DNA of 64,000 nt from Synechococcus sp. SB0662_bin_14 (GTDB taxonomy: Bacteria; Cyanobacteriota; Cyanobacteriia; PCC-6307; Cyanobiaceae), in the NCBI GenBank assembly GCA_009840445.1, contig VXNS01000066.1:32782-96781 (forward strand). Reading direction: 5' to 3'. The translations under genes were made by a program, and so were the position numbers. Shown piece after piece: positions 41,616 to 53,100 of this stretch (within the stretch, counting starts at the first letter, position 1; each line of letters opens with the position of its first letter). The notes under the pieces were generated by a model. That model was not told the DNA's origin. It searched no databases and saw only the letters and a list, made by a program, of their open reading frames with translations.

Positions 41616-42040
41616 TGAACGCATCCTATCAGGTCACCAGTCCAGAGCTTGCCCAGACCGTTGCCAGTGTGGCCACCGCCTTCCGCCAACGGTTCCCCGA
41701 CGGACGGGCCGACCTTTGCCCCTGGCGGGACGACTGGCGCACCCGCCGTTGGGAGGAGGCCAACTCCATCGACCTGGGCTTTCACTTCCCCGGCTGGAGC
41801 CCCCGGCTGGCCTGTCGCAGCGTGCTGGTGCAGTTGCAGTTCAAGACGTCGCCGGGGCAGCAGGGGCAACTGCTGGGCCTGGTGCTGCGGGGCATCAGCT
41901 TCCGGGGGGAGCACTGGCGTCTCGCCACCCTTGGCCCATGGCAGCCGGAGGGGAAGGACACACCCACGGAGGACGTGAGCCAGGCCCTGCAGCACTTTTG
42001 CCGGGACGTTTTCCAGTTGTTCGGGGCTGGGGGCAGCTAG
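41616..42040 (+). CDS. hypothetical protein
   Basis: MNASYQVTSPELAQTVASVATAFRQRFPDGRADLCPWRDDWRTRRWEEANSIDLGFHFPGWSPRLACRSVLVQLQF; coding bias. Confidence 0.5.
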
Positions 42041-42082
42041 GGATCCGGTTGAGAATCAAGACGACCGGGCACCGGCGCCGCG

Positions 42083-42712
42083 CTACACGGTTGCGGGGCT
42101 GACGCCTTGTGCCGTTGGTGGCATGTGGCGGTACACCAGGCTGCCTTCCAGCAGGGTGGGCTCAGGCTGGGCGCCCAGTCTCTCCATCAGGGCAATGGAG
42201 CGGGTGTTGTCCGGGGAGACGTAGCTCACCAGACGGGGCAGCTCCAGCACCCTGAAGGCGTAATTCCGTGCCGCCTGGGTGGCCTCCAGGGCAAGGCCCC
42301 GGCCTTCAGCCGCCTGGATAAGGGCAATCCCCAACTCCGGGTCCTGATCCCCCGGCTCAAACCCAAGCACAACCACACCCAACGGGGCGCCATCCGCCTT
42401 CCCCGCCATGACCCACGCACCATGACCACGCCAGAGCCAAGTGCTACACGTGCGTGCGAAATCATCCCAGGCCTCCTCCCGCGTCATGGGACCTCCCATG
42501 AACCGCGCCCGCTGGGAGCAGGCGATCCGGGCATAGAGCTGGAAATCCATGATGCGGGGAGCCCGCAGCCACAGGCGTGCTGTTTCCAGCATCGGGATCC
42601 GGGCGGTGATGCGTTGGGCCAGCGCCGCTGCCGGTCCCCCAGGGGGACGCTCATGGGGAGCCCGGCTCTCGGACGTGTTCACGGCCACAGCCCTCATAGC
42701 CCCGTGATGCAA
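42083..42712 (-). CDS. GNAT acetyltransferase (RimJ/RimL-like)
   Basis: LETARLWLRAPRIMDFQLYARI ... ELGIALIQAAEGRGLALEATQAARNYAFRVLELPRLVSYVSPDNTRSIALMERLGA. Confidence 0.88.
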   Translation of the reverse strand: MHHGAMRAVAVNTSESRAPHERPPGGPAAALAQRITARIPMLETARLWLRAPRIMDFQLYARIACSQRARFMGGPMTREEAWDDFARTCSTWLWRGHGAWVMAGKADGAPLGVVVLGFEPGDQDPELGIALIQAAEGRGLALEATQAARNYAFRVLELPRLVSYVSPDNTRSIALMERLGAQPEPTLLEGSLVYRHMPPTAQGVSPATV

Positions 42713-43476
42713 TAGCCCCCGTCCACGTAAAGCACCTGGCCACTGATGCCGGAGGCCAGGGGGCTGGCCAGGAACGCGGCGGTGTTGCCCACCTCCTGCT
42801 GGGTCACGGTGCGGCGCAGGGGAGCTTTCTCCTCCACGTGATGGATCATGTCCAGAATGCCCCCCACGGCGGAGCTGGCCAGGGTGCGGATGGGGCCGGC
42901 GCTGATGGCGTTCACCCGCACCTGCTTGTCAGGCCCCAGTTCGGCCGCCAGGTAGCGGACGGAAGCCTCCAGAGCCGCCTTGGCCACTCCCATGACGTTG
43001 TAGTTGGGAACAGCCCGCTCGGCCCCCAGGTAGGTGAGCGTGATCACGCTGGCCCCTGGTGAGAAGAGGGGCTTGGCCAGGTGGCAGAGGGAGGTGAGGG
43101 AGTAGGCGCTGATCTCCATGGCGGTGTGGAACCCCTGGGCCGTGGTGGCGCTGAAGTCCCCCACCAGATCCGCCTTGTTGGCAAAGGCGAGGCAGTGAAC
43201 GAGGATGTCCAGTTGGCCCCACTGGCGCTCCAGTTGCTGGAACACCGCCTCCATCTGCTCCGGGTTCTGCACGTCCATGGGCAGAAACAGGCCGGGATTG
43301 AGGGGCGCCGTCAACTCCCGCACCTTGGCCTCGAACCGTCCCTTCTCGTCCGGGAGATAGGTGATGCCCAACTGGGCCCCGGCAAGGTGGAGTTGCTGGG
43401 CAATGCCCCAGGCGATGGAGCGGTTGTTGGCAATGCCGGTGACCAGGGCCTTCTTGCCGCTGAGATCCAGGAGCAT
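42694..43476 (-). CDS. fabI: enoyl-ACP reductase (NADH)
   Basis: MLLDLSGKKALVTGIANNRSIAWGIAQQLHLAGAQLGITYLPD ... YNVMGVAKAALEASVRYLA, RVNAISAGPIRTLA. Confidence 0.95.
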   Translation of the reverse strand: MLLDLSGKKALVTGIANNRSIAWGIAQQLHLAGAQLGITYLPDEKGRFEAKVRELTAPLNPGLFLPMDVQNPEQMEAVFQQLERQWGQLDILVHCLAFANKADLVGDFSATTAQGFHTAMEISAYSLTSLCHLAKPLFSPGASVITLTYLGAERAVPNYNVMGVAKAALEASVRYLAAELGPDKQVRVNAISAGPIRTLASSAVGGILDMIHHVEEKAPLRRTVTQQEVGNTAAFLASPLASGISGQVLYVDGGYCITGL

Positions 43477-43581
43477 GACAGCAAAGGAATGTGTGTTCTT
43501 ATTGTTCCTTAGCGGGGGACCCCCTTGGGGGTCTGGGCCAGCGGGGTTTCTTGGCGGGCCTGGGGAATGTTCAGATATTGG

Positions 43582-44748
43582 TTAAAATATCCGCACTGAC
43601 TTCATACAAGCCTTTCTAAGAATTTCTGTACGTAGAGCAATGGGAAGGGAATTCTTCATGGATTCCTTCACGTTACTCCAATGCAAGATGTTTTCACGGA
43701 AGTGAGACCAGGGTTCGTAGATGCGACGAAAATTCTGATTCTTGATGGCGTGGTCTTCATAGATCTCAAAGCTGGCCTGTTCCGCCGCCTTGAGAATGTC
43801 TTCACCATAGGGAACGAGGGTGACACCCTCAGCAACCAACCGCCTCAGGGCATCACCGTTACGTTGGTCATAGCGGGCCAGGATCTGCAGATTGACCTCA
43901 CTGGCTGCTGTACGAAACATCTGTTGATAGGCACTGGGTAGGGTCTCCCAAGTCTTACGGTTCACAAAAATATGCAAAGTGGTGCCGGGCTCCCACCAGC
44001 CTGGGTGGTAATAATACTTGGCCACCCTCCACAGACCCAGCTTCTCGTCGTCATAGGGACCAACCCATTCCGCCGCATCAATGGCGCCCCCTTCCAGAGC
44101 CGAGAAAATCTCCCCTCCCGGTAACGCTTGCACCTTGACGCCCAAGGTGCTCATCACCTCACCACCCAGGCCTGGGATCCGCATGTTCAAGCCCTGGAGA
44201 TCAGCAACGGTATTGACCCGCTGCTTAAACCAACCTCCCATTTGCGGACCCGTATTACCCGCTGGAAAACCCAGCACGTCAAACTGTCCAAATAGATGAT
44301 TCATGGCCTTATTACCGCCACCTTCATAGAGCCAGGCATTTTGTTGTTGGGGACTGAGGCCAAAAGGCACTGAGCTACCAAAGGCAAAGGCAGGGTTTCT
44401 ATCGATGTAATAATAACTGGCGGTATGGCCGCACTCTGTCAAGCCTTCTTGTACGGCATCCAAAACCTTGAGGCCGGGAACGAGTTCACCAGCGGCGTGG
44501 GGCGTGATTTGAAAATAACCGTCACTCATCTCCCCCACCCGCTCAGCCATGGCGACTGCGCCGCCATACATGGCGTCGAGGGACGTTGGCCAACTGGTGG
44601 ACATGCGCCAGCGCACCCTGGGTTGATCAGCACCGGTCACGGCTGGTGACGGCCGGCGTTCCTTTTGCCGCCCCAGACCGCCACAAGCTGCCAGAGCAGT
44701 GCTGCCTAAGCCGAAGGCGGCTGTCGTGACAACCTGACGACGTTTCAT
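43582..44748 (-). CDS. TRAP-type substrate-binding periplasmic protein (DctP-like), orphan
   Basis: [24 protein letters not shown] signal/lipobox; [83 protein letters not shown]. Confidence 0.92.
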   Translation of the reverse strand: MKRRQVVTTAAFGLGSTALAACGGLGRQKERRPSPAVTGADQPRVRWRMSTSWPTSLDAMYGGAVAMAERVGEMSDGYFQITPHAAGELVPGLKVLDAVQEGLTECGHTASYYYIDRNPAFAFGSSVPFGLSPQQQNAWLYEGGGNKAMNHLFGQFDVLGFPAGNTGPQMGGWFKQRVNTVADLQGLNMRIPGLGGEVMSTLGVKVQALPGGEIFSALEGGAIDAAEWVGPYDDEKLGLWRVAKYYYHPGWWEPGTTLHIFVNRKTWETLPSAYQQMFRTAASEVNLQILARYDQRNGDALRRLVAEGVTLVPYGEDILKAAEQASFEIYEDHAIKNQNFRRIYEPWSHFRENILHWSNVKESMKNSLPIALRTEILRKACMKSVRIF

Positions 44749-44909
44749 GGGGTGACTTGCCGAGAGCAGTGCTGGTGAATTCAAGGTTAGCCGATCTCCA
44801 GCGTCCGTACCTCTGTCCGGGGGCGGCGCCGGCGTCAAGGGCGAACGGGCCATCCCCTATCTCCATCTCCTGTGGGACCATGTTGGCCAATGCTGGTCTG
44901 TATCCTGCG

Positions 44910-47567
44910 ATGCCCGTCTCCGACCCGAAGACTGCCCTGCCGGACCATGGTCCGGCCCAGTCGTTGCAGGAGCCCTATTCTCCCACCCGGATTGAGGCCC
45001 ATTGGCAGCAGCACTGGCAGGCCTGCGGGCAATACCGCACACCGGAGCCCCGGCCCGGCCAGGACACGTTTTACGCCCTCTCCATGTTTCCCTATCCCTC
45101 GGGGAGCCTGCACATGGGCCATGTGCGCAATTACGTCATTACCGACGTGGTGGCCCGGGTGCAGCGGATGAAGGGCAAGGCGGTGCTCCATCCCATGGGT
45201 TGGGACGCCTTTGGCCTGCCCGCAGAAAATGCCGCCATTGCCCGCTCCGTCGATCCGGGCCGCTGGACGGAGCAAAACATTGCCCAGATGCGTCGCCAGC
45301 TTGATGCCCTGGGGTTGTCCCTTGACTGGGAGCGGGAAGTGACCACCTGCCAGCCGGACTATTACCGCTGGACCCAATGGATTTTCCTGGAGCTGTTCGC
45401 GGCGGGGCTGGCCTATCAGAAGGAGGCGGCCGTCAACTGGGACCCGGTGGATCAGACCGTGCTGGCCAACGAACAGGTGGACAGCCAGGGGCGCTCGTGG
45501 CGCTCCGGCGCCCTGGTGGAGCGCCGCCTGCTGCGCCAGTGGTTTCTCGGCATTACCCGCTATGCCAAGGATCTGCTGGAGGACCTGAAGCTGCTGGACG
45601 GCTGGCCGGAGCGGGTGCGCACCATGCAGGCCAACTGGATTGGTCGCTCCACCGGGACGCAAGTGCTGTTCCCCCTTATGGCCCCCGGCAACGGCCGGAA
45701 GAGTGCGTCAGCGGCGGTGGAGGTGTTCACCACCCGCCCGGACACCCTGTTTGGCGTCACCTACATGGTGCTGGCTCCGGAGCATCCCCTTGTGGACAGC
45801 CTGACCCAACCAGCCCAGCAGGCCGCTGTGGCGGCGTTCCGGGAGGAGATGGGGCGCACCAGCGCCGTGGAGCGCACGGCGGAGGATCGTCCCAAGCGGG
45901 GCGTTCCCCTCGGCGCCCACGTGCGGCATCCCCTCAGTGGTGAGGCCGTTCCCGTCTGGATTGCGGACTACGTGCTGCTGGATTACGGCTCCGGCGCGGT
46001 GATGGGGGTCCCCGCCCACGACAGCCGCGACCTTGACTTCGCCCGGCGCCACGGTCTGCCCGTCAAGGTGGTCATCACCCCCGACGGCCAGGATCCCCCA
46101 GTGGGGGAAGCAGGGCTGGAGGAGGCGTTTTGTGACGACGGCGTCCTGGTCAACTCCGGAGCGTTCAACGGCCTGCCCAGCCGGTCGGCCAAGGCCCGCA
46201 TCACTGCTGCCCTGGCCAAGCAGCAGCTTGGGGAGGAGACAACCATCTACCGCCTGCGGGATTGGCTGGTGTCACGGCAGCGCTACTGGGGTTGCCCCAT
46301 TCCCATCATCCACTGCCCCCGCTGTGGCGCTGTGCCCGTGCCCCAGGATCAACTGCCCGTGGAACTGCCCCGGGATTTGCCCCTGGCCGGCAAAGGGGGC
46401 AACCCCCTGGCCAAGGCCAAGGCATGGTTGGAGGTGAAGTGCCCCGTCTGCGGAGGACCCGCCCAGCGGGAAACCGACACCATGGACACGTTCATGTGCT
46501 CCAGTTGGTACTTCCTGCGCTATGCGGACGCCACCAACGGCCAGGCGGCCTTTCAGCGGGACAAGGTGGACCGGTGGCTGCCCGTGGATCAATACGTGGG
46601 GGGTGTGGAACACGCCATCCTGCACCTGCTCTACTCGCGATTCTTCACCAAGGCTTTGGCGGACCGGCACCTGCTGGGGTTCCGTGAGCCCTTTCAGCGG
46701 CTGCTCACCCAGGGCATGGTGCAGGCCGTCACCTACCGCAATCCCCGCACCGGCAAATACGTGGCCCCGGCGCAGGTGCAGGATCCCGAGCAACCGTTGG
46801 ATCCCGAGGACGGGAAGCCTCTGGAGGCCTTCTTCGAGAAGATGTCCAAGTCCAAGCTCAACGGCGTGGATCCGGCCTCGGTGATTGCCCGGTACGGGGC
46901 CGACACGGCCCGCATGTTCATTCTCTTCAAGGCGCCGCCGGAGAAGGATCTGGAGTGGAGTGATGCGGACGTGGAAGGGCAGTTTCGTTTCCTGCAGCGG
47001 CTTTGGCGCCTGGTGGCGGCTTTCCGGCAGCGGAGTGGGCGGCTCGACCGCACACCAGCCGCCCCCACAACAGAGCCCACTGCCATGGACCGGCAGGTCC
47101 GTCGCTGTGTCCACACCGCCATCCGGGCCATCGAGGAGGATCTGGACGGGGCCTATCAGTTCAACACGGCCGTGTCCGAACTCATGAAGTTGGCCAATGG
47201 GTTAGGCGACATGGACAAGGCCTCGGACGGTGTGCAGATTGAGGCCATGGATGTCCTGCTGCGGCTTCTGGCCCCCTTTGCCCCCCACCTGGCTGAAGAG
47301 TTGTGGCGGCAGTTGGACGGTGCGGGCAGTGTTCACAGCCAAAGCTGGCCCCAAGTGGATCCGGAGGCCCTTAAACAGGAGGTGCGGGACGTGGTGATCC
47401 AGATCCAGGGCAAAACCCGGGGCACCATGACGGTGCCCAGTGCCGCCTCCCGGGAAGAACTGGAGCGCCTGGCCTGCGGCAGCGAGATTGCCCAGCACTG
47501 GCTGAACGGGGCCACCCCGCGGCGGGTGATCGTGGTGCCGGGGCGCTTGGTGAACTTGGTGCCGTAG
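44910..47567 (+). CDS. leuS: leucyl-tRNA synthetase
   Basis: [29 protein letters not shown] (HIGH), [12 protein letters not shown] (KMSKS), [16 protein letters not shown]. Confidence 0.96.
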   Translation: MPVSDPKTALPDHGPAQSLQEPYSPTRIEAHWQQHWQACGQYRTPEPRPGQDTFYALSMFPYPSGSLHMGHVRNYVITDVVARVQRMKGKAVLHPMGWDAFGLPAENAAIARSVDPGRWTEQNIAQMRRQLDALGLSLDWEREVTTCQPDYYRWTQWIFLELFAAGLAYQKEAAVNWDPVDQTVLANEQVDSQGRSWRSGALVERRLLRQWFLGITRYAKDLLEDLKLLDGWPERVRTMQANWIGRSTGTQVLFPLMAPGNGRKSASAAVEVFTTRPDTLFGVTYMVLAPEHPLVDSLTQPAQQAAVAAFREEMGRTSAVERTAEDRPKRGVPLGAHVRHPLSGEAVPVWIADYVLLDYGSGAVMGVPAHDSRDLDFARRHGLPVKVVITPDGQDPPVGEAGLEEAFCDDGVLVNSGAFNGLPSRSAKARITAALAKQQLGEETTIYRLRDWLVSRQRYWGCPIPIIHCPRCGAVPVPQDQLPVELPRDLPLAGKGGNPLAKAKAWLEVKCPVCGGPAQRETDTMDTFMCSSWYFLRYADATNGQAAFQRDKVDRWLPVDQYVGGVEHAILHLLYSRFFTKALADRHLLGFREPFQRLLTQGMVQAVTYRNPRTGKYVAPAQVQDPEQPLDPEDGKPLEAFFEKMSKSKLNGVDPASVIARYGADTARMFILFKAPPEKDLEWSDADVEGQFRFLQRLWRLVAAFRQRSGRLDRTPAAPTTEPTAMDRQVRRCVHTAIRAIEEDLDGAYQFNTAVSELMKLANGLGDMDKASDGVQIEAMDVLLRLLAPFAPHLAEELWRQLDGAGSVHSQSWPQVDPEALKQEVRDVVIQIQGKTRGTMTVPSAASREELERLACGSEIAQHWLNGATPRRVIVVPGRLVNLVP

Positions 47568-47685
47568 GCCGCCTACCTTGACGGGGCGCCTTGGCCTTGA
47601 AGCTGTTGCCAAGCCATGGCCCCTGGATCAGCAGAGGCAAACGCAGCAGGGGCAAACTGGGGCATCCGTCACCAACGCCTTCCCC

Positions 47686-48015
47686 ATGCAACGCCGACCG
47701 CCCTGGCTTCTCATTGGCGCCCTGGCTGCCCTCATCCTGCTGCCGGGTCCCACCCTGCGTCTGCTCTTCGGCTTGGCCAAGGGTCTATCCCTGCTACTCC
47801 TGGTGCCTCCTCTGCTGGCGGGTTTGGCGGGCTTGGCCGGCTGGCTGTGGTGGCGGCGCCTGCAAGCCCGGATCCGGCAATGCCCCAGTTGCGGGATTCC
47901 CACCATGAACACCACCACCTGCCCCACCTGTGGCTACAGCTTTGCGGGGGCCGCCCCGGAGAGTGGGAACAAGAATGCTCCCATTGATGTGCAGGCGGAG
48001 ACTCTGGAGGATTAG
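47686..48015 (+). CDS. membrane protein with zinc ribbon
   Basis: Two TM segments and CPSCGIPTMNTTTCPTCGYSF zinc ribbon. Confidence 0.65.
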   Translation: MQRRPPWLLIGALAALILLPGPTLRLLFGLAKGLSLLLLVPPLLAGLAGLAGWLWWRRLQARIRQCPSCGIPTMNTTTCPTCGYSFAGAAPESGNKNAPIDVQAETLED

Positions 48016-48041
48016 GACTCTGTAGAAAAGGGAGTATACCC

Positions 48042-48353
48042 ATGGCCCGCAACCGAGGTTGGCAGGAATTCACGGCGGATCAGACACCCCGGATCCGGTC
48101 GCAACCGCCAGCCCCGCAACACGTCAGGGTGCAGCGCAGCAGCCGCGGGCGCGGCGGCAAAACAGTCACCATCGTCACGGGATTGGAGCTGCCCCCCGAT
48201 CAACTGCGAGCCCTGACCAAAGCTTTGAAAGTTGCTACAGGCACAGGAGGCGGCGTGCAGGGGGACACTCTTGTGCTGCAAGGGGACCGGGTGACGGCGG
48301 TGCTGGAGCAACTGGCCAAGCACGGCTACCAGGCCAAGCGTTCCGGGGGCTAA
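48042..48353 (+). CDS. SUI1/eIF1-family translation initiation factor-like protein
   Basis: RVQRSSRGRGGKTVTIVTGLELPPDQLRALTKALKVATGTGGGVQGDTLVLQGD. Confidence 0.92.
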   Translation: MARNRGWQEFTADQTPRIRSQPPAPQHVRVQRSSRGRGGKTVTIVTGLELPPDQLRALTKALKVATGTGGGVQGDTLVLQGDRVTAVLEQLAKHGYQAKRSGG

Positions 48354-48403
48354 GGCACATCTGCCGTGGACAATGGAACCCAGGCCAGCGCAGCATCTCA
48401 TCC

Positions 48404-49024
48404 GTGACCACACCCACCGCCAGCAACGTTATTTGGCATGAGGCCACCGTATCCCGCCAGGACCGGGCGGCGTTGCGGGGGCACGGCAGCGCCATCCTCT
48501 GGTTTACAGGTCTCTCCGGCTCCGGCAAGAGCACCATGGCCAACGGGGTGAATGGCGAGCTGCACCGCCGTGGTGTTACGGGTTACGTGTTGGATGGGGA
48601 TAACGTGCGCCATGGCCTCTGTAACGATCTGGGCTTTACCGATGCCGACCGCATCGAAAACATCCGTCGCATTGGCGAGGTGGCCAAGTTGTTCCTGGAT
48701 GCTGGAGTGATCACCCTGACGGCCTTTGTCTCCCCCTTTCAAGCGGATCGGGATCGGGCAAGGGCTTTGGCACCCCCCGGCGACTTCCTGGAGATCTACT
48801 GCGCCGCCGACCTGACCACCTGTGAGCAGCGGGATCCCAAGGGCTTGTATGCCAAAGCCCGTGCTGGTGAGATCAAGCACTTCACGGGGCTGGATTCTCC
48901 CTATGAGCCCCCCCAAAGCCCGGAGCTGGTAATCCGCACCGGTGACTGCTCCTTGCAGGAGGGAATTGATCAGGTGTTGGGTGCCCTTGAGCAGCGTCAA
49001 CTGATTCCCCCTCTCCCCGTTTGA
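48404..49024 (+). CDS. cysC: adenylylsulfate kinase
   Basis: ILWFTGLSGSGKSTMANGVNGELHRRG, LDGDNVRHGLCNDLGFTDADRIENIRRIGEVAKLF; GTG start. Confidence 0.95.
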   Translation: MTTPTASNVIWHEATVSRQDRAALRGHGSAILWFTGLSGSGKSTMANGVNGELHRRGVTGYVLDGDNVRHGLCNDLGFTDADRIENIRRIGEVAKLFLDAGVITLTAFVSPFQADRDRARALAPPGDFLEIYCAADLTTCEQRDPKGLYAKARAGEIKHFTGLDSPYEPPQSPELVIRTGDCSLQEGIDQVLGALEQRQLIPPLPV

Positions 49025-49078
49025 GAACTTGAGATCCGTGGCCGTGCCGAGCAACCCAGCCCACATCCCCACCGCGCC

Positions 49079-49756
49079 ATGAGCAGCCGTCCTCCCGTTG
49101 CTGTTGCTTTGCTCTCGGGTGGCCTGGATTCTGCCACTGCGGCGGCCATGGCCATGGCGGAGGGGGATCAGGTGATTGGGCTTTCCATGGACTACGGCCA
49201 GCGCCACCGCCGTGAGTTGCAGGCCGCCTCTACCCTGGCCACGGAATTGGGCCTGGTGGAGCATCACCAGTTGGTGGTCAATCTGGCCGCCTGGGGTGGC
49301 TCAGCCCTCACGGACCTTCAACAGCCCCTGCCCCAGGACGGGGTGCAGCCCCACGTCATCCCCACCACCTACGTGCCGGGGCGCAATACGGTGTTCATTG
49401 CGTTGGGTCTGAGCTTGGCCGAGGCCAGGGGCGCCCATCGGTTGGTGCTGGGGGTCAATGCGGTGGACTACTCCGGTTACCCGGACTGTCGCGGTGATTA
49501 CCTGGCCCAATACCAGGGCCTGGCGGATTTGGCCACCAAAGCCGGTCGCATGGGGCAGGGGGCCAAGCTCTGGGCTCCCCTGCTCCAGCTCAGCAAACGG
49601 GAGATCGTTGAGCAGGCTTTGGCTCTGGAGGTGCCCATCACCACCACCTGGAGTTGCTATGGCGGTGGGGAAGAGCCCTGTGGCCGCTGCGATAGCTGCC
49701 GGATTCGTGACCAGGCGCTCCACGAGGCGGGGGTTCCCCATCTGGCCAGCCGTTGA
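49079..49756 (+). CDS. queC: 7-cyano-7-deazaguanine synthase
   Basis: [80 protein letters not shown]. Confidence 0.96.
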   Translation: MSSRPPVAVALLSGGLDSATAAAMAMAEGDQVIGLSMDYGQRHRRELQAASTLATELGLVEHHQLVVNLAAWGGSALTDLQQPLPQDGVQPHVIPTTYVPGRNTVFIALGLSLAEARGAHRLVLGVNAVDYSGYPDCRGDYLAQYQGLADLATKAGRMGQGAKLWAPLLQLSKREIVEQALALEVPITTTWSCYGGGEEPCGRCDSCRIRDQALHEAGVPHLASR

Positions 49757-49823
49757 GCCGCCAGGATTCGACGGCCGCTGCCGTCCCCATTGGCTTTGGG
49801 ACGTTCAGGTTGTGAGAGAGGAT

Positions 49824-49955
49824 ATGAAGGCCATGGAGACCCGGCAGCGGGAAGACATGAGGGAGATGTGGGCTGAGCATCGGGCAGACAACCAAGCCCT
49901 GAATGAAAAGCTGGACCGCCTGCTTGAAAGCCGCTTGCCCATCCATCTCCAGTAA
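49824..49955 (+). CDS. small coiled-coil protein or remnant
   Basis: MKAMETRQREDMREMWAEHRADNQALNEKLDRLLESRLPIHLQ. Confidence 0.3.
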   Translation: MKAMETRQREDMREMWAEHRADNQALNEKLDRLLESRLPIHLQ

Positions 49956-50111
49956 CCCTCTGCCCACAGGTCACCACGTCCCTGAGAGGGGAAGGCGGGA
50001 TACGCTGCCCATCTCCCCTTGAGGCCCTCTCACCAATGCCTTGAGGAGAGTTGCAACGCCAACAGGCAAACTGTCCTGAAGCATGGCTTGTGGTGCGCAA
50101 CGGACGGGATG

Positions 50112-53100
50112 GTGAGACCAGCCAAGACACTGACAGCAGCAGTGGAGGATTACTGCGCTGCCCTGGCCCGGATGCACGCCACCGGCGGCGCCACGGGGGA
50201 ACGCTCCAGCTACGGCCCCCTGTCCAATCTGCTCAATGGAGTGGGGGCACTGCTCAAACCCAAGGTGTTCTGTGTGCAGGAACTGGCGGACCAGGGGGCG
50301 GGCCATCCTGATTTCGGGCTGTATGGGGCCAGGCAGGTGCAGAAAGGCCGTCCACGGGAGCAGCAACTGCCGGAGCGGGGCGTGGTGGAGGTGAAAGGAG
50401 CCGATGACGACGCATGGCTCACGGCGGCCAGCCATCAGGTGAGCCGCTATTGGGAGCGCTACCGACTGGTGTTGGTCACCAACCTGCGCCAGTTCGTGCT
50501 GGTGGGGGAAGACAGCGGGGGCCGCCCCACCAAGCTGGAAACCTTCCAACTGGCGGAAACGGCAGAGGCCTTCTGGCAAGCCCTGGACACACCCCACGCC
50601 TTGGCCCGCACTGCCGGCGCCGGGCTGGGGGAATACCTGGCCCGGGCCCTGTCCCACTGCGCCGCATTGGCGGAACCGAAGGATCTGGCCTGGCTGCTGG
50701 CCTCCTATGCCCGGGACGGCCTGGCCCGGGTGGAAGCGGCGGGGGAGGCGCCCCAGCTTGCAACGGTGCGCTCTGCTTTGGAAGAGGCCCTGGGGGTGCG
50801 CTTCGAGGGGGAGAAAGGGGCCAGGTTCTTCCGCTCCACCCTGGTGCAAACCCTGTTCTACGGCATCTTCTCCGCCTGGGTGTTGTGGGCGCGGCAAGAC
50901 GGGTCTCAACCGGGTGGATTCGACTGGCGCACGGCGGTATGGCATCTGCGCTCGCCGGTGCTGGCGGCCCTCTTCTCCCAACTGGCCCAGCCGGGCCGCC
51001 TCCAACCCCTGGGCCTAGTGGAAGTGCTGGACTGGAGCGCCGCCGCCCTGGAACGGGTGGACCGCTCCGCCTTCTTCTCTCGTTTCACCACCAGCGAGGC
51101 GGTGCCCTACTTCTATGAACCCTTCCTGGAAGCCTTTGATCCCACCCTGCGCAAGGAGTTGGGCGTCTGGTACACCCCCACTGAGGTGGTGCAAGCCATG
51201 GTGGCGCGGGTGGACAACACCCTGAAGCAGGACCTGGGCATCACTGAAGGCCTGGCGGCAAAGAACGTGGTGGTGCTGGACCCCTGCTGCGGCACCGGCG
51301 CCTATCTGGCGGCAGTGTTGCGCCGCATCGCCGCCAACCTGGAAGGCCAGGGCTTGGGAGCGCTGGCGGGGGCGCGGGTGAAAGCCGCCGCCACGGGGCG
51401 GGTGTTCGGTTTCGAGATCATGCCGGCGCCGTTCGTGATTGCCCACCTGCAAGTGGGCCTCACCCTGCAAGAGTTGGACGCGCCCCTGGCCGAGACCGGC
51501 AACGAACGGGCGGGGGTGTTCCTCACCAACGCCCTCACCGGCTGGGAACCCCAGGTCAACAAACCGCTGCCCTTCCCCGAACTGGAGGAGGAGCGGGACC
51601 GGGCCGAGCGGGTCAAGCAGGAGCAACCCATCCTGGTGATCCTGGGCAACCCGCCCTACAACGGCTTTGCCGGGCTGGCGGTGGACGAAGAACGGGCGCT
51701 CTCCAACGCCTACCGCACCACGCGGCGGGTGCGCAAACCGGAGGGACAAGGATTGAACGATCTCTACGTACGGTTCTTCCGCATGGCGGAACGGCGCATT
51801 GCCGAGAAAACCGGGCAGGGGGTCATCTGCTTCATTTCCAACTACTCCTGGCTGGACGGGTTGTCCTTTACGGGGATGCGGGAGCGATTTCTGGAGGTGT
51901 TTGACGCCATCAGGGTTGACAATCTACATGGTGACCGCATCATCTCAGAATATGCTCCAGACGGACGAACAAGCGAAACGGTATTTGCGATACAAGGGCA
52001 ATCCCCAGGAATTAAGGTGGGTACAAGCATCACGCTTCTCTGCAAGTCAAGGACCAATTCCCGGTCCACACTAAGGGGTCGTGTTCTGTATCGGGACTTT
52101 CATCAAGCAAAGGCAAAAGATCGTCGGGAAGCACTTTTATCTAGCCTGGAAAGCAATAATGTCGATGATGAGTACACACTATTTACTCCTGATCTGCGCC
52201 TTGGACTTCCCTTTAAGCCCATGGCAGTCAGTCAAGATTGGTTTGACTGGCCTTCCTTGCCTGAGTTGTTTCCGAAGTCGTTTCCGGGGGTCAAGACTAG
52301 TCGCGATGGATTTCTGGTGGATGTGGATTTGGAGAGCTTACGGGCGCGCATAGCTGATTATTTCAACCCGGCCCTGAGCCATGAAGACATTGCACGGCGC
52401 TATCCCACCATGATGAAGACTATGGGGGGATTTGATGCCCGTGCAGTGCGGGACGTGGTGCTGAAAAGTGGTGGTCCCAATGAAGTCAGTTTTATCCATT
52501 TTGCTTATCGTCCTTTTGATAACCGCTGGCTTTACTGGGAACCTGATAGTGGCTTGCTCGATAGACCACGAGCTGACTACAAGGTTCATGTGTTTGAGGG
52601 GAATCTGTGGTTAGTTACACAGCAAAAGCCTCGTCGAGAGTGGTCACCGCCGCAAGTTATCTCACATATTGGCTGCCTCGACTTGATGGATCGAGGTGCT
52701 ACGTGCATCCCAACGCGGCTTGGCGATGAAGGCATCACCAACACCAACAGCGACGCCCGCCGTCCCAATCTTTCCATCGCCGCCCAGAATTATCTCAACG
52801 CCCTTGACGCCAGTGTGGAAGATCTATTCCACCATGTGTTGGCCGTGCTCCATGATCCCGCCTACAGGAAAGCCAATGCTGGTGCTCTGCGCATGGGCTG
52901 GCCCCGTATCCCCCTACCTGGTTGGCCCAAGGGCGATGCTGAAGGTGCGGCGGCTGAGCTTGCCCGCTCTGCTGCCCGTGGTCGTCAACTGGCTGCCCTG
53001 CTGGATCCCGATGTTCCCGTTCCCGGCATCACCCAGGGGCCGTTGCGCCCGGAGATGAAAGCCATTGCCGTGCCCAGCACCACTGATGGGAGCAACATGG

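Noticed and set aside
43500-43560. GGGGGACCCCCTTGGGGGTC hairpin upstream of fabI as a riboswitch
   Set aside because: Simple GC hairpin without conserved aptamer elements
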